Source: Lentimicrobiaceae bacterium (GTDB lineage Bacteria > Bacteroidota > Bacteroidia > Bacteroidales > JAGONC01). Taken from it: a DNA stretch of 39,353 bases. The DNA lies in NCBI GenBank assembly GCA_017993235.1, contig JAGONC010000030.1, positions 1-39,353 of the forward strand, given 5' to 3'. This document shows positions 32,478 to 39,353 of the stretch, in pieces; position 1 is the stretch's first letter, and each line of letters opens with the position of its first letter. The notes beneath the pieces were generated by a model that saw only the letters and a list, made by a program, of their open reading frames with translations, was not told where the DNA came from and searched no databases. The position numbers were made by a program, and so were the translations under genes.

Positions 32478-33197
32478 ATGATATCAAGGATTTTATACGA
32501 AGATAATCACCTTCTGATCTTCAACAAGCTCCCTTCCGAGATCGTACAGGGGGATAAGACAGGTGATGTTCCCCTGGTTGATCTACTGAAAGACTACCTT
32601 AAAAGAAAATACCAAAAACCGGGAAATGTATTTCTGGGGGTGGTGCATCGTCTTGACAGGCCAGCCAGCGGTGTGGTACTTTTCGCCCGCACCAGCAAAG
32701 CCCTGAGCAGGATGAATGAGATGCTCAGGGATGGGAATATTCAAAAGATCTACTGGGCGATCGTTAAAAGTAAGCCTGTACCAGAATCCGGCCACCTGGT
32801 TCATTTTTTACGTAAAAATGAAAAGCAGAACAGGTCTTACGTATTTGATCATGAAGTACGGGGAGCAAAACGCGCCGAGTTGAATTACCGGCTTCTTTGT
32901 TCCGGCGAATTCTATCATCTAATTGAAATAGAATTACTTACTGGCCGTCATCATCAGATCCGTGCCCAGCTGGCTGCGATTGCGTGCCCGATCAAAGGCG
33001 ATGTAAAGTACGGATTTCCGCGCACTAACGAGGATGGATCCATTCACCTGCATGCCCGGCGGGTAGAGTTTTCCCATCCCGTGTCGAAGGAAACGATCCG
33101 GATCGAAGCACAACCGCCCGCTGATGCGTTGTGGGATTGTTTTGGTGGTTTGACGAACGACTGTGAGGCAGCAGCCGGCAGTAGGCAGGCTCCGTAG
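32478..33197 (+). CDS. RluA-family RNA pseudouridine synthase
   Basis: The 239-residue protein lacks an S4 domain and consists of the catalytic domain of the RluA/RluC/RluD group, which converts specific uridines in rRNA or tRNA to pseudouridine. The catalytic aspartate is in VVHRLDRPASGVVLFARTSKA (HRLDxxxSG motif). ILYEDNHLLIFNKLPSEIVQ, KIYWAIV, and LLTGRHHQIRAQLAAIACPIKGDVKYG are the further family blocks. The target RNA position cannot be told from sequence. It probably shares a transcript with panB, with its own strong purine-rich translation start region. The last codons overlap a GGCTCC/GGAGCC hairpin at 33188-33202. Confidence 0.93.
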   Translation: MISRILYEDNHLLIFNKLPSEIVQGDKTGDVPLVDLLKDYLKRKYQKPGNVFLGVVHRLDRPASGVVLFARTSKALSRMNEMLRDGNIQKIYWAIVKSKPVPESGHLVHFLRKNEKQNRSYVFDHEVRGAKRAELNYRLLCSGEFYHLIEIELLTGRHHQIRAQLAAIACPIKGDVKYGFPRTNEDGSIHLHARRVEFSHPVSKETIRIEAQPPADALWDCFGGLTNDCEAAAGSRQAP

Positions 33198-33214
33198 GAG
33201 CCCCAGTACGGTAG

Positions 33215-33272
33215 CCTGGAATTTGGATGTTGGAATTTGTTTGGAATTTGGATGTTGGGATTTGGAATTTAT
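33215..33272. repeat. TTTGGAAT-type simple repeat tract
   Basis: Degenerate GGAATTTGG/GATGTTGG units. It shares GCCTGGAATTTGG and a longer near-identical stretch with 11699-11785. It opens the 610-bp gap between the RluA-family gene and rocD. Confidence 0.85.
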
Positions 33273-33280
33273 CCCGGATT

Positions 33281-33306
33281 TTGTCCGGATAAATTTTTCC
33301 GGACAA
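33281..33306. repeat. Hairpin 1 with TTGTCCGGA/TCCGGACAA arms
   Basis: Perfect 9-bp arms (33281-33289 and 33298-33306) around an 8-nt AT loop. The core TTGTCCGGATAA is shared with hairpin 2. Confidence 0.8.
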
Positions 33307-33352
33307 CAATGATCATTTTACAATATTCTGTAAATCAGCTTTGAACGAAAAA

Positions 33353-33383
33353 GGTTGTTCGGATAAGATTTATCCGGACAACC
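33353..33383. repeat. Hairpin 2 with 14-bp arms of the same motif
   Basis: GGTTGTTCGGATAA (33353-33366) pairs with TTATCCGGACAACC (33370-33383) over 14 bp, with a single position that would be G-U in one RNA strand, around a 3-nt loop. It carries the same TTGTCCGGATAA core as hairpin 1. Confidence 0.85.
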
Positions 33384-33490
33384 TGAGTAATCATTCTGTT
33401 CATGATATGATTATTTTTACAAGCTGAATAATAGGGGTAAACGTTCCATAGAAATAATCCGCTTCCGCCGGATCTTATAAGTTGTTTCTG

Positions 33491-33524
33491 AAGAGGCTGC
33501 CTGTAACGGGGTGGCCTCTTTTGT
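33491..33524 (+). terminator. Candidate intrinsic terminator for the panB-RluA unit
   Basis: AAGAGGC (33491-33497) and GCCTCTT (33514-33520) are complementary. The pairing extends imperfectly inward, and a T-rich TTTGTT follows. It is nearly 300 nt after the stop codon and might instead be part of the repeat-rich gap. Confidence 0.45.
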
Positions 33525-33538
33525 TGGGGTGGAGAGGG

Positions 33539-33598
33539 GAAAATTCCAAATCCCAGGATCTAAATTCCAAACAAAATCCAAATTCTAAATTCCAATCC
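33539..33598. repeat. AATTCCAAAT-type simple repeat tract (opposite orientation)
   Basis: This is the reverse-complement family of 33215-33272. It closes a pair of inverted tracts around the two TTGTCCGGA hairpins. No gene was seen in 33198-33807. Confidence 0.85.
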
Positions 33599-33628
33599 TT
33601 CGTCGTAACGTTCCTCATGATAGGCTTC

Positions 33629-33667
33629 TGACTGTTGACTGTTGACTGCTGACTGCTGACTGCTGAC
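33629..33667. repeat. TGACTGY heptamer array
   Basis: Two TGACTGT and three TGACTGC units plus a partial copy. It belongs to the same family as 9971-10030. Confidence 0.93.
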
Positions 33668-33751
33668 CACCTCATGCTTCAGTCAAACCCATGGGAAAGT
33701 CCCTTTTGCCTGAAATTAACGGCTCCATTCCGGAGATATGGATAAAACTGG

Positions 33752-33759
33752 TACCTTTG
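33752..33759 (+). promoter_or_regulatory. Candidate -7 element for rocD
   Basis: TACCTTTG fits TAnnTTTG and would give a leader of roughly 40 nt before the ATG at 33808. Confidence 0.5.
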
Positions 33760-33807
33760 CAATTGCATTGTGATTTATATAACAGTTGAATTTAAATTTT
33801 TGATCTT

Positions 33808-35040
33808 ATGGAATTTACAGAAACATTGACCTCGGCTTACCTGATGGGACTTGAAGAAAGATACGGGGCCCACAATTATCATCCGCTGCCGGTAGTGTTA
33901 ACCCGTGGCGAAGGCGTTTACCTCTGGGATGTGGAGGGAAAACGGTATTACGATTTTCTGTCAGCTTATTCAGCGGTCAACCAGGGGCACTGCCACCCGC
34001 GTATCGTCAATACGCTTATTGACCAGGCCCGGACGCTGACGCTGACCTCCAGGGCATTTTACAATGATTCCCTGGGGCCCTACGAAAAATACATCACCGA
34101 ATTTTTCGGTTATGATAAAATGCTGCCCATGAATACGGGCGCAGAAGGGGTGGAAACAGCCCTGAAGCTCTGCCGCAAATGGGCCTATCATGTCAAGGGT
34201 ATTGCCGAATCAAAAGCAAAAGTAATTGTCTGCGAAGGCAATTTCCACGGGCGAACCATAACGGTGATCTCCGCATCCACCGACCCGGATGCACGGGAAG
34301 GCTTTGGCCCCTATACACCCGGATTTGTCGTGATCCCCTACAACAATATTCCTGCATTGGAAAAAGCTCTTGAAGATCCCGATGTGGCCGGCTTCCTGGT
34401 CGAGCCCATCCAGGGCGAGGCAGGTGTTTTTGTCCCTGATGAGGGATACCTTGCCAAGGCCTGCCAGCTGTGCCAGTCGAAGAATGTGCTGTTCATTGCC
34501 GATGAGGTCCAGACCGGCCTTGCCCGTACCGGCCGCATGCTGGCCTGCGATCATGAGAATGTGCGGCCCGACATGGTCATTCTGGGTAAAGCGCTTTCGG
34601 GTGGAGCCTACCCGATTTCCGCCGTCCTGGCCGACGACGAGATCATGCTCACCATCAAACCCGGCCAGCACGGAAGCACCTTCGGCGGCAATCCGCTGGC
34701 TGCAAAGATCGCCATTACAGCCCTGCAAATCCTACAAGATGAGAAACTTACGGATAATGCCGAAAAGATGGGACAGCTGTTCCGGTCGGAAATGAAAAGG
34801 ATAAGATCCGAAATGATTGAGCTGGTCAGGGGAAAAGGACTGCTGAATGCAATTGTCATCAAACCGAAAAACGGCAAGGAGGCGTGGGATGTCTGCCTGA
34901 AGATGGCCGAGAACGGTGTGCTTGCCAAGCCGACGCACCAGCATATCATCCGGTTCGCCCCGCCGCTGGTCATAACGGAGGAGCAGATCCACGATGCAGT
35001 TAGCAGGATCCGGGAAGCGATACTTTATTTTGGGAAGTAA
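33808..35040 (+). CDS. rocD: Ornithine-oxo-acid transaminase
   Basis: This class III PLP aminotransferase converts ornithine and 2-oxoglutarate to glutamate semialdehyde and glutamate, linking arginine and proline metabolism. The 410-residue product has the ornithine aminotransferase signature throughout: [105 protein letters not shown], and [16 protein letters not shown] with the PLP-binding lysine. It is transcribed alone after a 610-bp repeat-filled gap. Its stop is followed within 2 nt by a long palindrome at 35042-35122 that may end transcription. Confidence 0.97.
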   Translation: MEFTETLTSAYLMGLEERYGAHNYHPLPVVLTRGEGVYLWDVEGKRYYDFLSAYSAVNQGHCHPRIVNTLIDQARTLTLTSRAFYNDSLGPYEKYITEFFGYDKMLPMNTGAEGVETALKLCRKWAYHVKGIAESKAKVIVCEGNFHGRTITVISASTDPDAREGFGPYTPGFVVIPYNNIPALEKALEDPDVAGFLVEPIQGEAGVFVPDEGYLAKACQLCQSKNVLFIADEVQTGLARTGRMLACDHENVRPDMVILGKALSGGAYPISAVLADDEIMLTIKPGQHGSTFGGNPLAAKIAITALQILQDEKLTDNAEKMGQLFRSEMKRIRSEMIELVRGKGLLNAIVIKPKNGKEAWDVCLKMAENGVLAKPTHQHIIRFAPPLVITEEQIHDAVSRIREAILYFGK

Positions 35041-35041
35041 T

Positions 35042-35122
35042 GAATGACGAACAAGGAACAAAGAATTTTGATTTCTGAAATAACATCAAAATTCAAAACT
35101 CAACATTCCTTGTTCGTCATTC
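35042..35122. repeat. Palindromic repeat element, copy 1
   Basis: GAATGACGAACAAGGAA (35042-35058) is exactly complementary to 35106-35122, with 47 nt between. Its reverse complement aligns along its whole length with copy 2 at 35560-35628. It lies between the stops of two convergent genes and can act as a bidirectional terminator. Confidence 0.85.
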
Positions 35123-35487
35123 TATTCTTCCCTCATATTCATCATGGCGGTTTTGACGCTTTTAACGAAAATGGCTATCAGTTCATTGTTTTCGTTAATT
35201 GCCTTTTCAATGAGATCCTCAGCCCCTCTGCTGCAGGTTCTTTGAATTATCCTGAGACGGCTATAGGTTTCCCTTAATTCTTTCAGGACGATTTTAATTT
35301 TATGGATAAAATCCTTCCTCGATTCTCCGCTAATGGCCTCACCATAATTCAGTGCTGGCGATAATCCGGATCGGACAAGTTGACCCGATAAATAACTTCC
35401 TTCTTTAGAAGGAGGGAGGGATCGTGAAACTTCGATGATTAATTCAGAGAAATTAATCAGTCTCTCTTCAAGGTTAAAATTTTTCAT
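35122..35487 (-). CDS. Four-helix-bundle protein (23S rRNA intervening-sequence protein family)
   Basis: The 121-residue protein matches the four-helix-bundle family first seen inside intervening sequences of bacterial 23S rRNA genes. It has LEERLINFSELIIEVSRSLP, then SGQLVRSGLSPALNYGEAISGESRKDFIHKI and LKELRETYSRLRII, four amphipathic helices with the conserved LVRS..S...N..EA pattern. The function of the family is not established; relatives bind nucleic acid and one branch (Avd) works with diversity-generating retroelements. No rRNA or reverse transcriptase is present here. The gene is flanked by two copies of one palindromic repeat in inverted orientation, which gives it the look of a small cassette. 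Confidence 0.88.
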   Translation of the reverse strand: MKNFNLEERLINFSELIIEVSRSLPPSKEGSYLSGQLVRSGLSPALNYGEAISGESRKDFIHKIKIVLKELRETYSRLRIIQRTCSRGAEDLIEKAINENNELIAIFVKSVKTAMMNMREE

Positions 35488-35559
35488 TTTTATTGGTTAA
35501 TCCCGAAAAATGAAAATTGTTACCCTGCTTTTATGAAAAATTTTGAAGTAATGAGTTAA

Positions 35560-35628
35560 GAACAGAGGAATGTTGATTTTTGAGTTATGAATTGAATTCA
35601 GAGATCAAAGATCTTTGTTCCTCTGTTC
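35560..35628. repeat. Palindromic repeat element, copy 2
   Basis: The arms GAACAGAGGAA (35560-35570) and TTCCTCTGTTC (35618-35628) are perfectly complementary. Interior segments (GGAATGTTGA, ATTCAGAGATCAAAGAT, CTTTGTTCCT) match the reverse complement of copy 1, while the arm sequence differs in both arms together. It lies between the TonB-dependent receptor stop and the four-helix-bundle start. Confidence 0.82.
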
Positions 35629-35635
35629 GTAGATC

Positions 35636-38149
35636 TTAAAATTGTACTACAAGCCTGACGTTCAGCTGCCTCGGGGTGAGCCGGTTTGGAACGGGATACT
35701 GGTAGTTGTCGATGGTCCGTACCCAGATGTAAGATACGGTGTTCTTATGCTGGAGAAGATTGAACACTTCCAGGCTGATCCATGCATTCTCGATATACCG
35801 TAACGGATTCTTTTCGGAGAAAAAGGTCCCCTGCCCGATCAGTTGCTTGGAAAATCCCACATCCACCCGGAGATATGGAGAGGACTCGAATACATGCTTG
35901 TATTTTGGTTGATCCGGCGGCCCAAAGGGCATGTTGGTACCGTAAAGAAAGGTCATCTGCATCCGGTACGTAGGATTCCTGGGCAAATAATCCTGAAAGA
36001 ACAAACCAAAATTTATACGCTGGTCGGTAGGCCTGCGGATGTAACCCGGATAAACGATATTGCTGTCAGCATCAACATAAAAATCATCTTCAATATCTTC
36101 CATGGTTTTCATAAAAGAAAGGCTGGCCCAGGACTCCATTCCCTTGACGAACTCCCCGTTCACTTTCATATCAAATCCTGCAGCGTATCCGTGCGAATTA
36201 TTGGTGGCCATGTACCGTATCCGTACATTGTCGATGATATAGGGGACAAGATCGTCCATTTTCTTGTAATAGACCTCGGTGACAAACTTGAAAGGACGCG
36301 ACCAGGCTTCGAAATTCCAATCGCTGCCCAGGACAATGTGGATTGATTTCTGGGCTTTCAGGCTGGTATTGAGGTTTCCCTCAAAATCGCGCATTTCGCG
36401 GTAGAACGGAGGCTGGACATAATATCCGGCAGAAAAACGAAAGAGAAGGTCCTGCTTCAGCTTAGGCTTATAAGAAAGTGTGACACGCGGACTGACCAGG
36501 AACTCTCCGTTCATGTCCCAGTAATGCAGACGAATTCCGTACGTCAGGGCGAGCTTTGAAGAATCGGTCACCATGATCGTCCAGCTATCCTGGCCAAACG
36601 CTGTGATCCGGTTGGATGAGAGGGTATGGTTTGCTTTTACGGAAGAAAACAACTCAAAGGGATTGACAGGCTGTGCGGAGGGATCCTTATATCCCACCGA
36701 GTCGCGTGGATGCGGGAGTGAGAAACCGGCCGAATCCAGAAGCTCCCATTCACTCAGCGCATCTTCAATCCATTCGTGCTGATACTTCGCTCCCCACTGT
36801 ATGTAATGCCGTGATTTATCCCAAATTGCTCTGTGCTCCATATTGAACACAGTGGCATTCAAGTCGTTGCGAGCATGATCCAGGTAGGATCCCACGCCAA
36901 GGGTCTCGGTTGGTTCTCCGAAATCTTCATTGGTATAATCTGTCTCCAGCCTGGCGATCCAGTACTGACCCAGGATATCGAAATTTTCAGTCTCGATGGT
37001 GTGAAATGCTGAGGTAATGAATTTGAGGGTCAGATCCTTCTGCAGGCGATAATCCAGTGTAAGACCACCCATATAGTTCACAAATTTATCCCGTTCATTC
37101 CCTTCAAGGTAGACAGTGAATTTATAGGCATCGTTGATCGCTCCGAAAGCGGTTTCACGCGACACGGGCTCAACCTGATAAATATTATAGGCCATGTAGC
37201 CCAGGAACGACAAGCTGAGCCTGTCGTTCAGTCTATATTTCAGGAGGGTCTGTACATCGGTATAGGTTGGTTTGTAATCTCCTTCCGTTTCAAGTCCTTT
37301 CAGGATGTACTGATTGTTCTTATACCGGGCACCCAGCAGATAGGTAAAACGCTGATCCGGTGTTGCTCCTTCCAGATGCATGGTAGCGCCGAGCAGGCTG
37401 AGGGAGACGGAGCCGGCAAACCTGACAGGCTGACGGTATTTGATGTCCAGCACCGAAGACATTTTATCACCGTATTCGGCATCAAATCCCCCGGCAGAAA
37501 AAGAAATGGACGATACCAGATCCGGATTCAGGAAACTGAGACCTTCCTGCTGGCTTGAGCGAATCAGGAATGGACGATAGATTTCAATGTTGTTCACATA
37601 GACCAGGTTTTCGTCATAGTTACCCCCCCTTACCGAATACTGGGAGCTCAGTTCGTTCGTCCCGGCAACACCGGGCAGTGTTTTGATCAGGCTTTCAATG
37701 GAACTGCCTGATACAGAAGGGATGAGAGTTGCGTCTTTGGGATCGATCCGGGTTAGTGTGGTGGTTCTCAGTTTTCGGTCCTCGATCACCACATCCGGCA
37801 GTTCGGTAGCAGATGGTATCATTACGAGGTTAATCTCTTTCCTTGCCCCTGCTTCCAGGTAAAAATCATACCGTTGTGTGACATAGCCTACAAAACTGTA
37901 GACGACCGTTATCCCGGTCAGTGCAGGAACACGGATCTCATAGTTTCCGTTTTTATCCGTTGCATTGCCGCTGGGATACCCTGAAACGGATATATTTACC
38001 AGTTCGAGCGGTTCATATCGGTTAGCCGTCACCCTGCCATAGATGGTGGCCGTTTCCTGGCCAGATAAATAACCGGGTAACAAAAACAATAAAAAAATGA
38101 TGACATGGATTTTTCCAGGCATCCTGATAAATTTAAAATCCTGAATCAT
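35636..38149 (-). CDS. TonB-dependent receptor with carboxypeptidase-regulatory N-terminal domain
   Basis: The 837-residue product has a signal peptide (PGKIHVIIFLLFLLPGYLSGQ). A carboxypeptidase-regulatory-like beta-sandwich follows (about 35-120, ATIYGRVTANRYEPLELVNIS ... YSFVGYVTQRY), then a plug domain (about 135-255, SVSGSSIESLIKTLPGVAG, SQYSVRGGNYDENLVYVNNIEIYRP) and a 22-strand-type outer-membrane barrel ending in LNVRLVVQF with a terminal aromatic. It imports an unknown ligand using TonB energy. No SusD partner is adjacent. I chose the ATG at 38149: the longer frame from 38260 would read through a purine repeat array and the upstream gene. It is preceded closely by a gene with a similar N-terminal domain. 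Confidence 0.93.
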   Translation of the reverse strand: MIQDFKFIRMPGKIHVIIFLLFLLPGYLSGQETATIYGRVTANRYEPLELVNISVSGYPSGNATDKNGNYEIRVPALTGITVVYSFVGYVTQRYDFYLEAGARKEINLVMIPSATELPDVVIEDRKLRTTTLTRIDPKDATLIPSVSGSSIESLIKTLPGVAGTNELSSQYSVRGGNYDENLVYVNNIEIYRPFLIRSSQQEGLSFLNPDLVSSISFSAGGFDAEYGDKMSSVLDIKYRQPVRFAGSVSLSLLGATMHLEGATPDQRFTYLLGARYKNNQYILKGLETEGDYKPTYTDVQTLLKYRLNDRLSLSFLGYMAYNIYQVEPVSRETAFGAINDAYKFTVYLEGNERDKFVNYMGGLTLDYRLQKDLTLKFITSAFHTIETENFDILGQYWIARLETDYTNEDFGEPTETLGVGSYLDHARNDLNATVFNMEHRAIWDKSRHYIQWGAKYQHEWIEDALSEWELLDSAGFSLPHPRDSVGYKDPSAQPVNPFELFSSVKANHTLSSNRITAFGQDSWTIMVTDSSKLALTYGIRLHYWDMNGEFLVSPRVTLSYKPKLKQDLLFRFSAGYYVQPPFYREMRDFEGNLNTSLKAQKSIHIVLGSDWNFEAWSRPFKFVTEVYYKKMDDLVPYIIDNVRIRYMATNNSHGYAAGFDMKVNGEFVKGMESWASLSFMKTMEDIEDDFYVDADSNIVYPGYIRRPTDQRINFGLFFQDYLPRNPTYRMQMTFLYGTNMPFGPPDQPKYKHVFESSPYLRVDVGFSKQLIGQGTFFSEKNPLRYIENAWISLEVFNLLQHKNTVSYIWVRTIDNYQYPVPNRLTPRQLNVRLVVQF

Positions 38150-38151
38150 CT

Positions 38152-38192
38152 TCTTTCTCCTCTCTCCTCTCTCCTCTCTCCTTTCTCCTCTC
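38152..38192 (-). repeat. AGGAGA purine array directly before the TonB-dependent receptor start
   Basis: Read on the minus strand, one GAGAGGAGAAAGGA unit (38179-38192) is followed by GAGGAGA repeats, ending 3-8 nt before the ATG at 38149. It fills the whole gap after the TGA of the upstream gene, as does the array before 32478. Confidence 0.88.
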
Positions 38193-38852
38193 TCATTTCT
38201 GCCTCTTAAACTTCCCTTCTTTCCAGGCTTTAAAGAACTGTGCCCATGCAAAGGGGTCAAGTATGGTGATGGGTTGAGTCTGGCCTATATAATAATGTTT
38301 ATAGGTTTCCCAGTACATATAGTTCTTATAGTTCATGCTTCCGTCCATGGGTGACTGCATGGCGCGTTCCTTCATTTCAGCCCTGGCAAGGTTGATACGT
38401 GCACGTTCCAGGTCATCCTGGGGTATGTCCATTTTGACAAAAGCTTCCCTGAACTGTTCTTTGGTCGGCCAGGGATAGATCACGGTTTCATCCAGCATGA
38501 TCGTATCCGAGATCATGGTTTTGATCAGCGTATAGCGGCTCCTTGAGATGGTATCCGGGATGGTGTACGACGATTTCTTGTAACCTACCGATGTGAACAG
38601 CACCGTATCCCCTGCGCGGGCAACAAACGAAAAATAGCCATAGTAGTCGGCCACTGCGCCCCAGCGGGTTTGTTTGACCATGATGTGCGTAAAGGGAACC
38701 GGACGGAGGCTGTCGGCTGTGACCACAACACCCGAAAACTGGACCAATCGTTCCTTCGGAGCCTGGGATGGATGCACTTCCTTCTGGGCAAGCAGCAAAC
38801 CACTCAGATGAATCAGCAAGAACAGGAAAACGATATGGTGGTACATCCTCAT
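38193..38852 (-). CDS. Secreted protein with carboxypeptidase-regulatory-like domain
   Basis: The 219-residue product has a signal peptide (MYHHIVFLFLLIHLSGLLLAQ). A carboxypeptidase-regulatory-like domain follows (about 38-110, LVQFSGVVVTADSLRPVPFTHI, YYGYFSFVARAGDTVLFTSVGYKK), similar to the N-terminal extension of the receptor encoded next. The C-terminal half (about 130-219, QFREAFVKMDIPQDDLERARINLARAEM) is mainly helical and unrecognised. It ends in basic residues (FKRQK). I chose the ATG at 38852, since the upstream one at 38861 overlaps a TAACTTTG promoter element. It forms a two-gene unit with the TonB-dependent receptor and may be an accessory to it; that role is inferred. Confidence 0.85.
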   Translation of the reverse strand: MRMYHHIVFLFLLIHLSGLLLAQKEVHPSQAPKERLVQFSGVVVTADSLRPVPFTHIMVKQTRWGAVADYYGYFSFVARAGDTVLFTSVGYKKSSYTIPDTISRSRYTLIKTMISDTIMLDETVIYPWPTKEQFREAFVKMDIPQDDLERARINLARAEMKERAMQSPMDGSMNYKNYMYWETYKHYYIGQTQPITILDPFAWAQFFKAWKEGKFKRQK

Positions 38853-38858
38853 GAACAG

Positions 38859-38866
38859 CAAAGTTA
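38859..38866 (-). promoter_or_regulatory. Candidate -7 element for the receptor operon
   Basis: TAACTTTG on the minus strand ends 6 nt before the chosen ATG at 38852, which implies a very short or absent leader, or a start at the next ATG at 38846. Confidence 0.45.
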
Positions 38867-38972
38867 CCTCGTTTTAGCAGATAAAATAGAACGACCCCGT
38901 GATAATTTTATTTTCCCGCAGGATTGGAAATCCTCTTACCGGACCATCAACAAGGATTAAACAGTTCTCCAT

Positions 38973-39007
38973 AAAAAAAGAATGCCGTATCCAAAGAAAC
39001 GGCATTC
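38973..39007 (-). terminator. Intrinsic terminator of rpmB
   Basis: GAATGCCGT (38980-38988) and ACGGCATTC (38999-39007) form a perfect 9-bp stem with a 10-nt loop. On the minus strand it is followed by seven T residues (38973-38979). It lies 41 nt after the rpmB stop. Confidence 0.85.
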
Positions 39008-39047
39008 ACATTATAAATTTTGATCTTTGAATTTTGCTCTTTGCTCT

Positions 39048-39287
39048 TTATTTATCAAGAAATCCTTTTTCCCGGGCTTCCTGAATGCAGGCGTACAATC
39101 CTTTTTTATTAATATTCCGTAATCCGGCTGCAGAAACCTTCAGGGTGATCCATTTCCCCTCTTCTTCAATGAAGAATTTTTTGGTTTGAAGATTGGGATA
39201 GAAACGTCTTTTGGTTTTAATATTCGAATGGGAGACTCTGTTTCCTACGATCATACCCTTACCCGTTATCTGGCAAATTCGTGACAT
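39048..39287 (-). CDS. rpmB: 50S ribosomal protein L28
   Basis: The 79-residue protein is a complete L28: [22 protein letters not shown], then [38 protein letters not shown] and a basic C-terminus. It lies in the large ribosomal subunit. The cysteine count (two) and sequence type fit Bacteroidota. In many relatives rpmB is followed by rpmG (L33) and a small DUF4295 gene; here an intrinsic terminator follows directly and neither is present. Upstream, a TACTTTG sequence near 39325-39331 is one base short of the usual -7 element. Confidence 0.97.
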   Translation of the reverse strand: MSRICQITGKGMIVGNRVSHSNIKTKRRFYPNLQTKKFFIEEEGKWITLKVSAAGLRNINKKGLYACIQEAREKGFLDK

Positions 39288-39353
39288 TTTTCTGTATATT
39301 TTCTGTGGTTCTAAAAGTGGGGTGCAAAGTACGGGAAAAAAAATCAGATATAC

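Noticed and set aside
33475..33675. 66-residue minus-strand frame between the RluA-family gene and rocD
   Set aside because: It translates the TTTGGAAT and TGACTGY repeats and has no protein-like composition.
35044..35277. 77-residue plus-strand open frame after rocD
   Set aside because: It starts inside the palindromic repeat and runs antisense to the four-helix-bundle gene.
35122..35487. Diversity-generating retroelement accessory (Avd) system
   Set aside because: No reverse transcriptase, template repeat or variable repeat was seen nearby; only the protein fold family is shared.
38150..38260. Longer start for the TonB-dependent receptor gene
   Set aside because: The extra 37 residues translate the purine repeat array (many R and E residues) and the end of the upstream gene, and would bury the signal peptide.

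Overview
The window looks like a chromosomal segment of a Bacteroidota bacterium, probably Bacteroidales or a related order. Supporting signs are three secreted proteins with type IX secretion (T9SS) C-terminal sorting domains, a TonB-dependent receptor with a carboxypeptidase-regulatory N-terminal domain, several TAnnTTTG promoter -7 elements, and a Bacteroidota-type L28 and DnaK. No tRNA, rRNA, CRISPR array or intact insertion sequence was seen.

Region 1 (about 1-11.6 kb, all minus strand) is a surface-polysaccharide locus. It is headed by a winged-helix/nucleotidyltransferase-like regulator and encodes an ABC export system of one Wzm permease and two Wzt ATPases. Around these lie a sulfotransferase, a DegT-type sugar aminotransferase, a class II DAHP synthase, a Gfo/Idh/MocA oxidoreductase and an ATP-grasp ligase. 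The locus is a visible mosaic. The two Wzt genes share a 589-bp block with no mismatch seen (ATPase half plus upstream leader) but have unrelated C-terminal domains. Truncated remnants of two more degT genes, a wbqC gene and an FkbM-type gene sit between intact genes. Several genes (sulfotransferase, DAHP synthase, Gfo/Idh, ATP-grasp) look more AT-rich by eye than the Wzt/DegT block and the genes to the right.

Region 2 (11.8-16.7 kb) carries a cysteate-synthase-like PLP enzyme, a YbaK/ProX-type tRNA-editing protein, and divergently a lipoprotein alpha-galactosidase (NPCBM plus GH27), followed by a secreted coiled-coil protein. Region 3 (16.7-28.4 kb, minus) is a tight run of four genes. Three encode large secreted lamin-tail/PKD repeat proteins with T9SS signals, and the last encodes a secreted protein of unknown function. 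An 18-bp perfect inverted repeat lies in front of it. Region 4 (28.5-39.3 kb) is mostly housekeeping: dnaK, an unrecognised lipoprotein, panB, an RluA-family pseudouridine synthase, rocD, a four-helix-bundle (23S-IVS type) protein flanked by palindromic repeats, a TonB-dependent receptor with a small partner gene, and rpmB.

Short intergenic repeats are a recurring theme. They include TGACTGY heptamers, TTTGGAAT-type repeats, AGGAGA purine arrays placed directly before two start codons, and palindromes whose arms covary. Most promising for follow-up are the two-Wzt chimera with its 2.4-kb direct-repeat deletion potential, the AGGAGA arrays before start codons, the palindrome-flanked four-helix-bundle gene, the DAHP synthase/oxidoreductase/aminotransferase set, and the lamin-tail/PKD secreted trio. 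Everything here is from reading the sequence; no database search was run.
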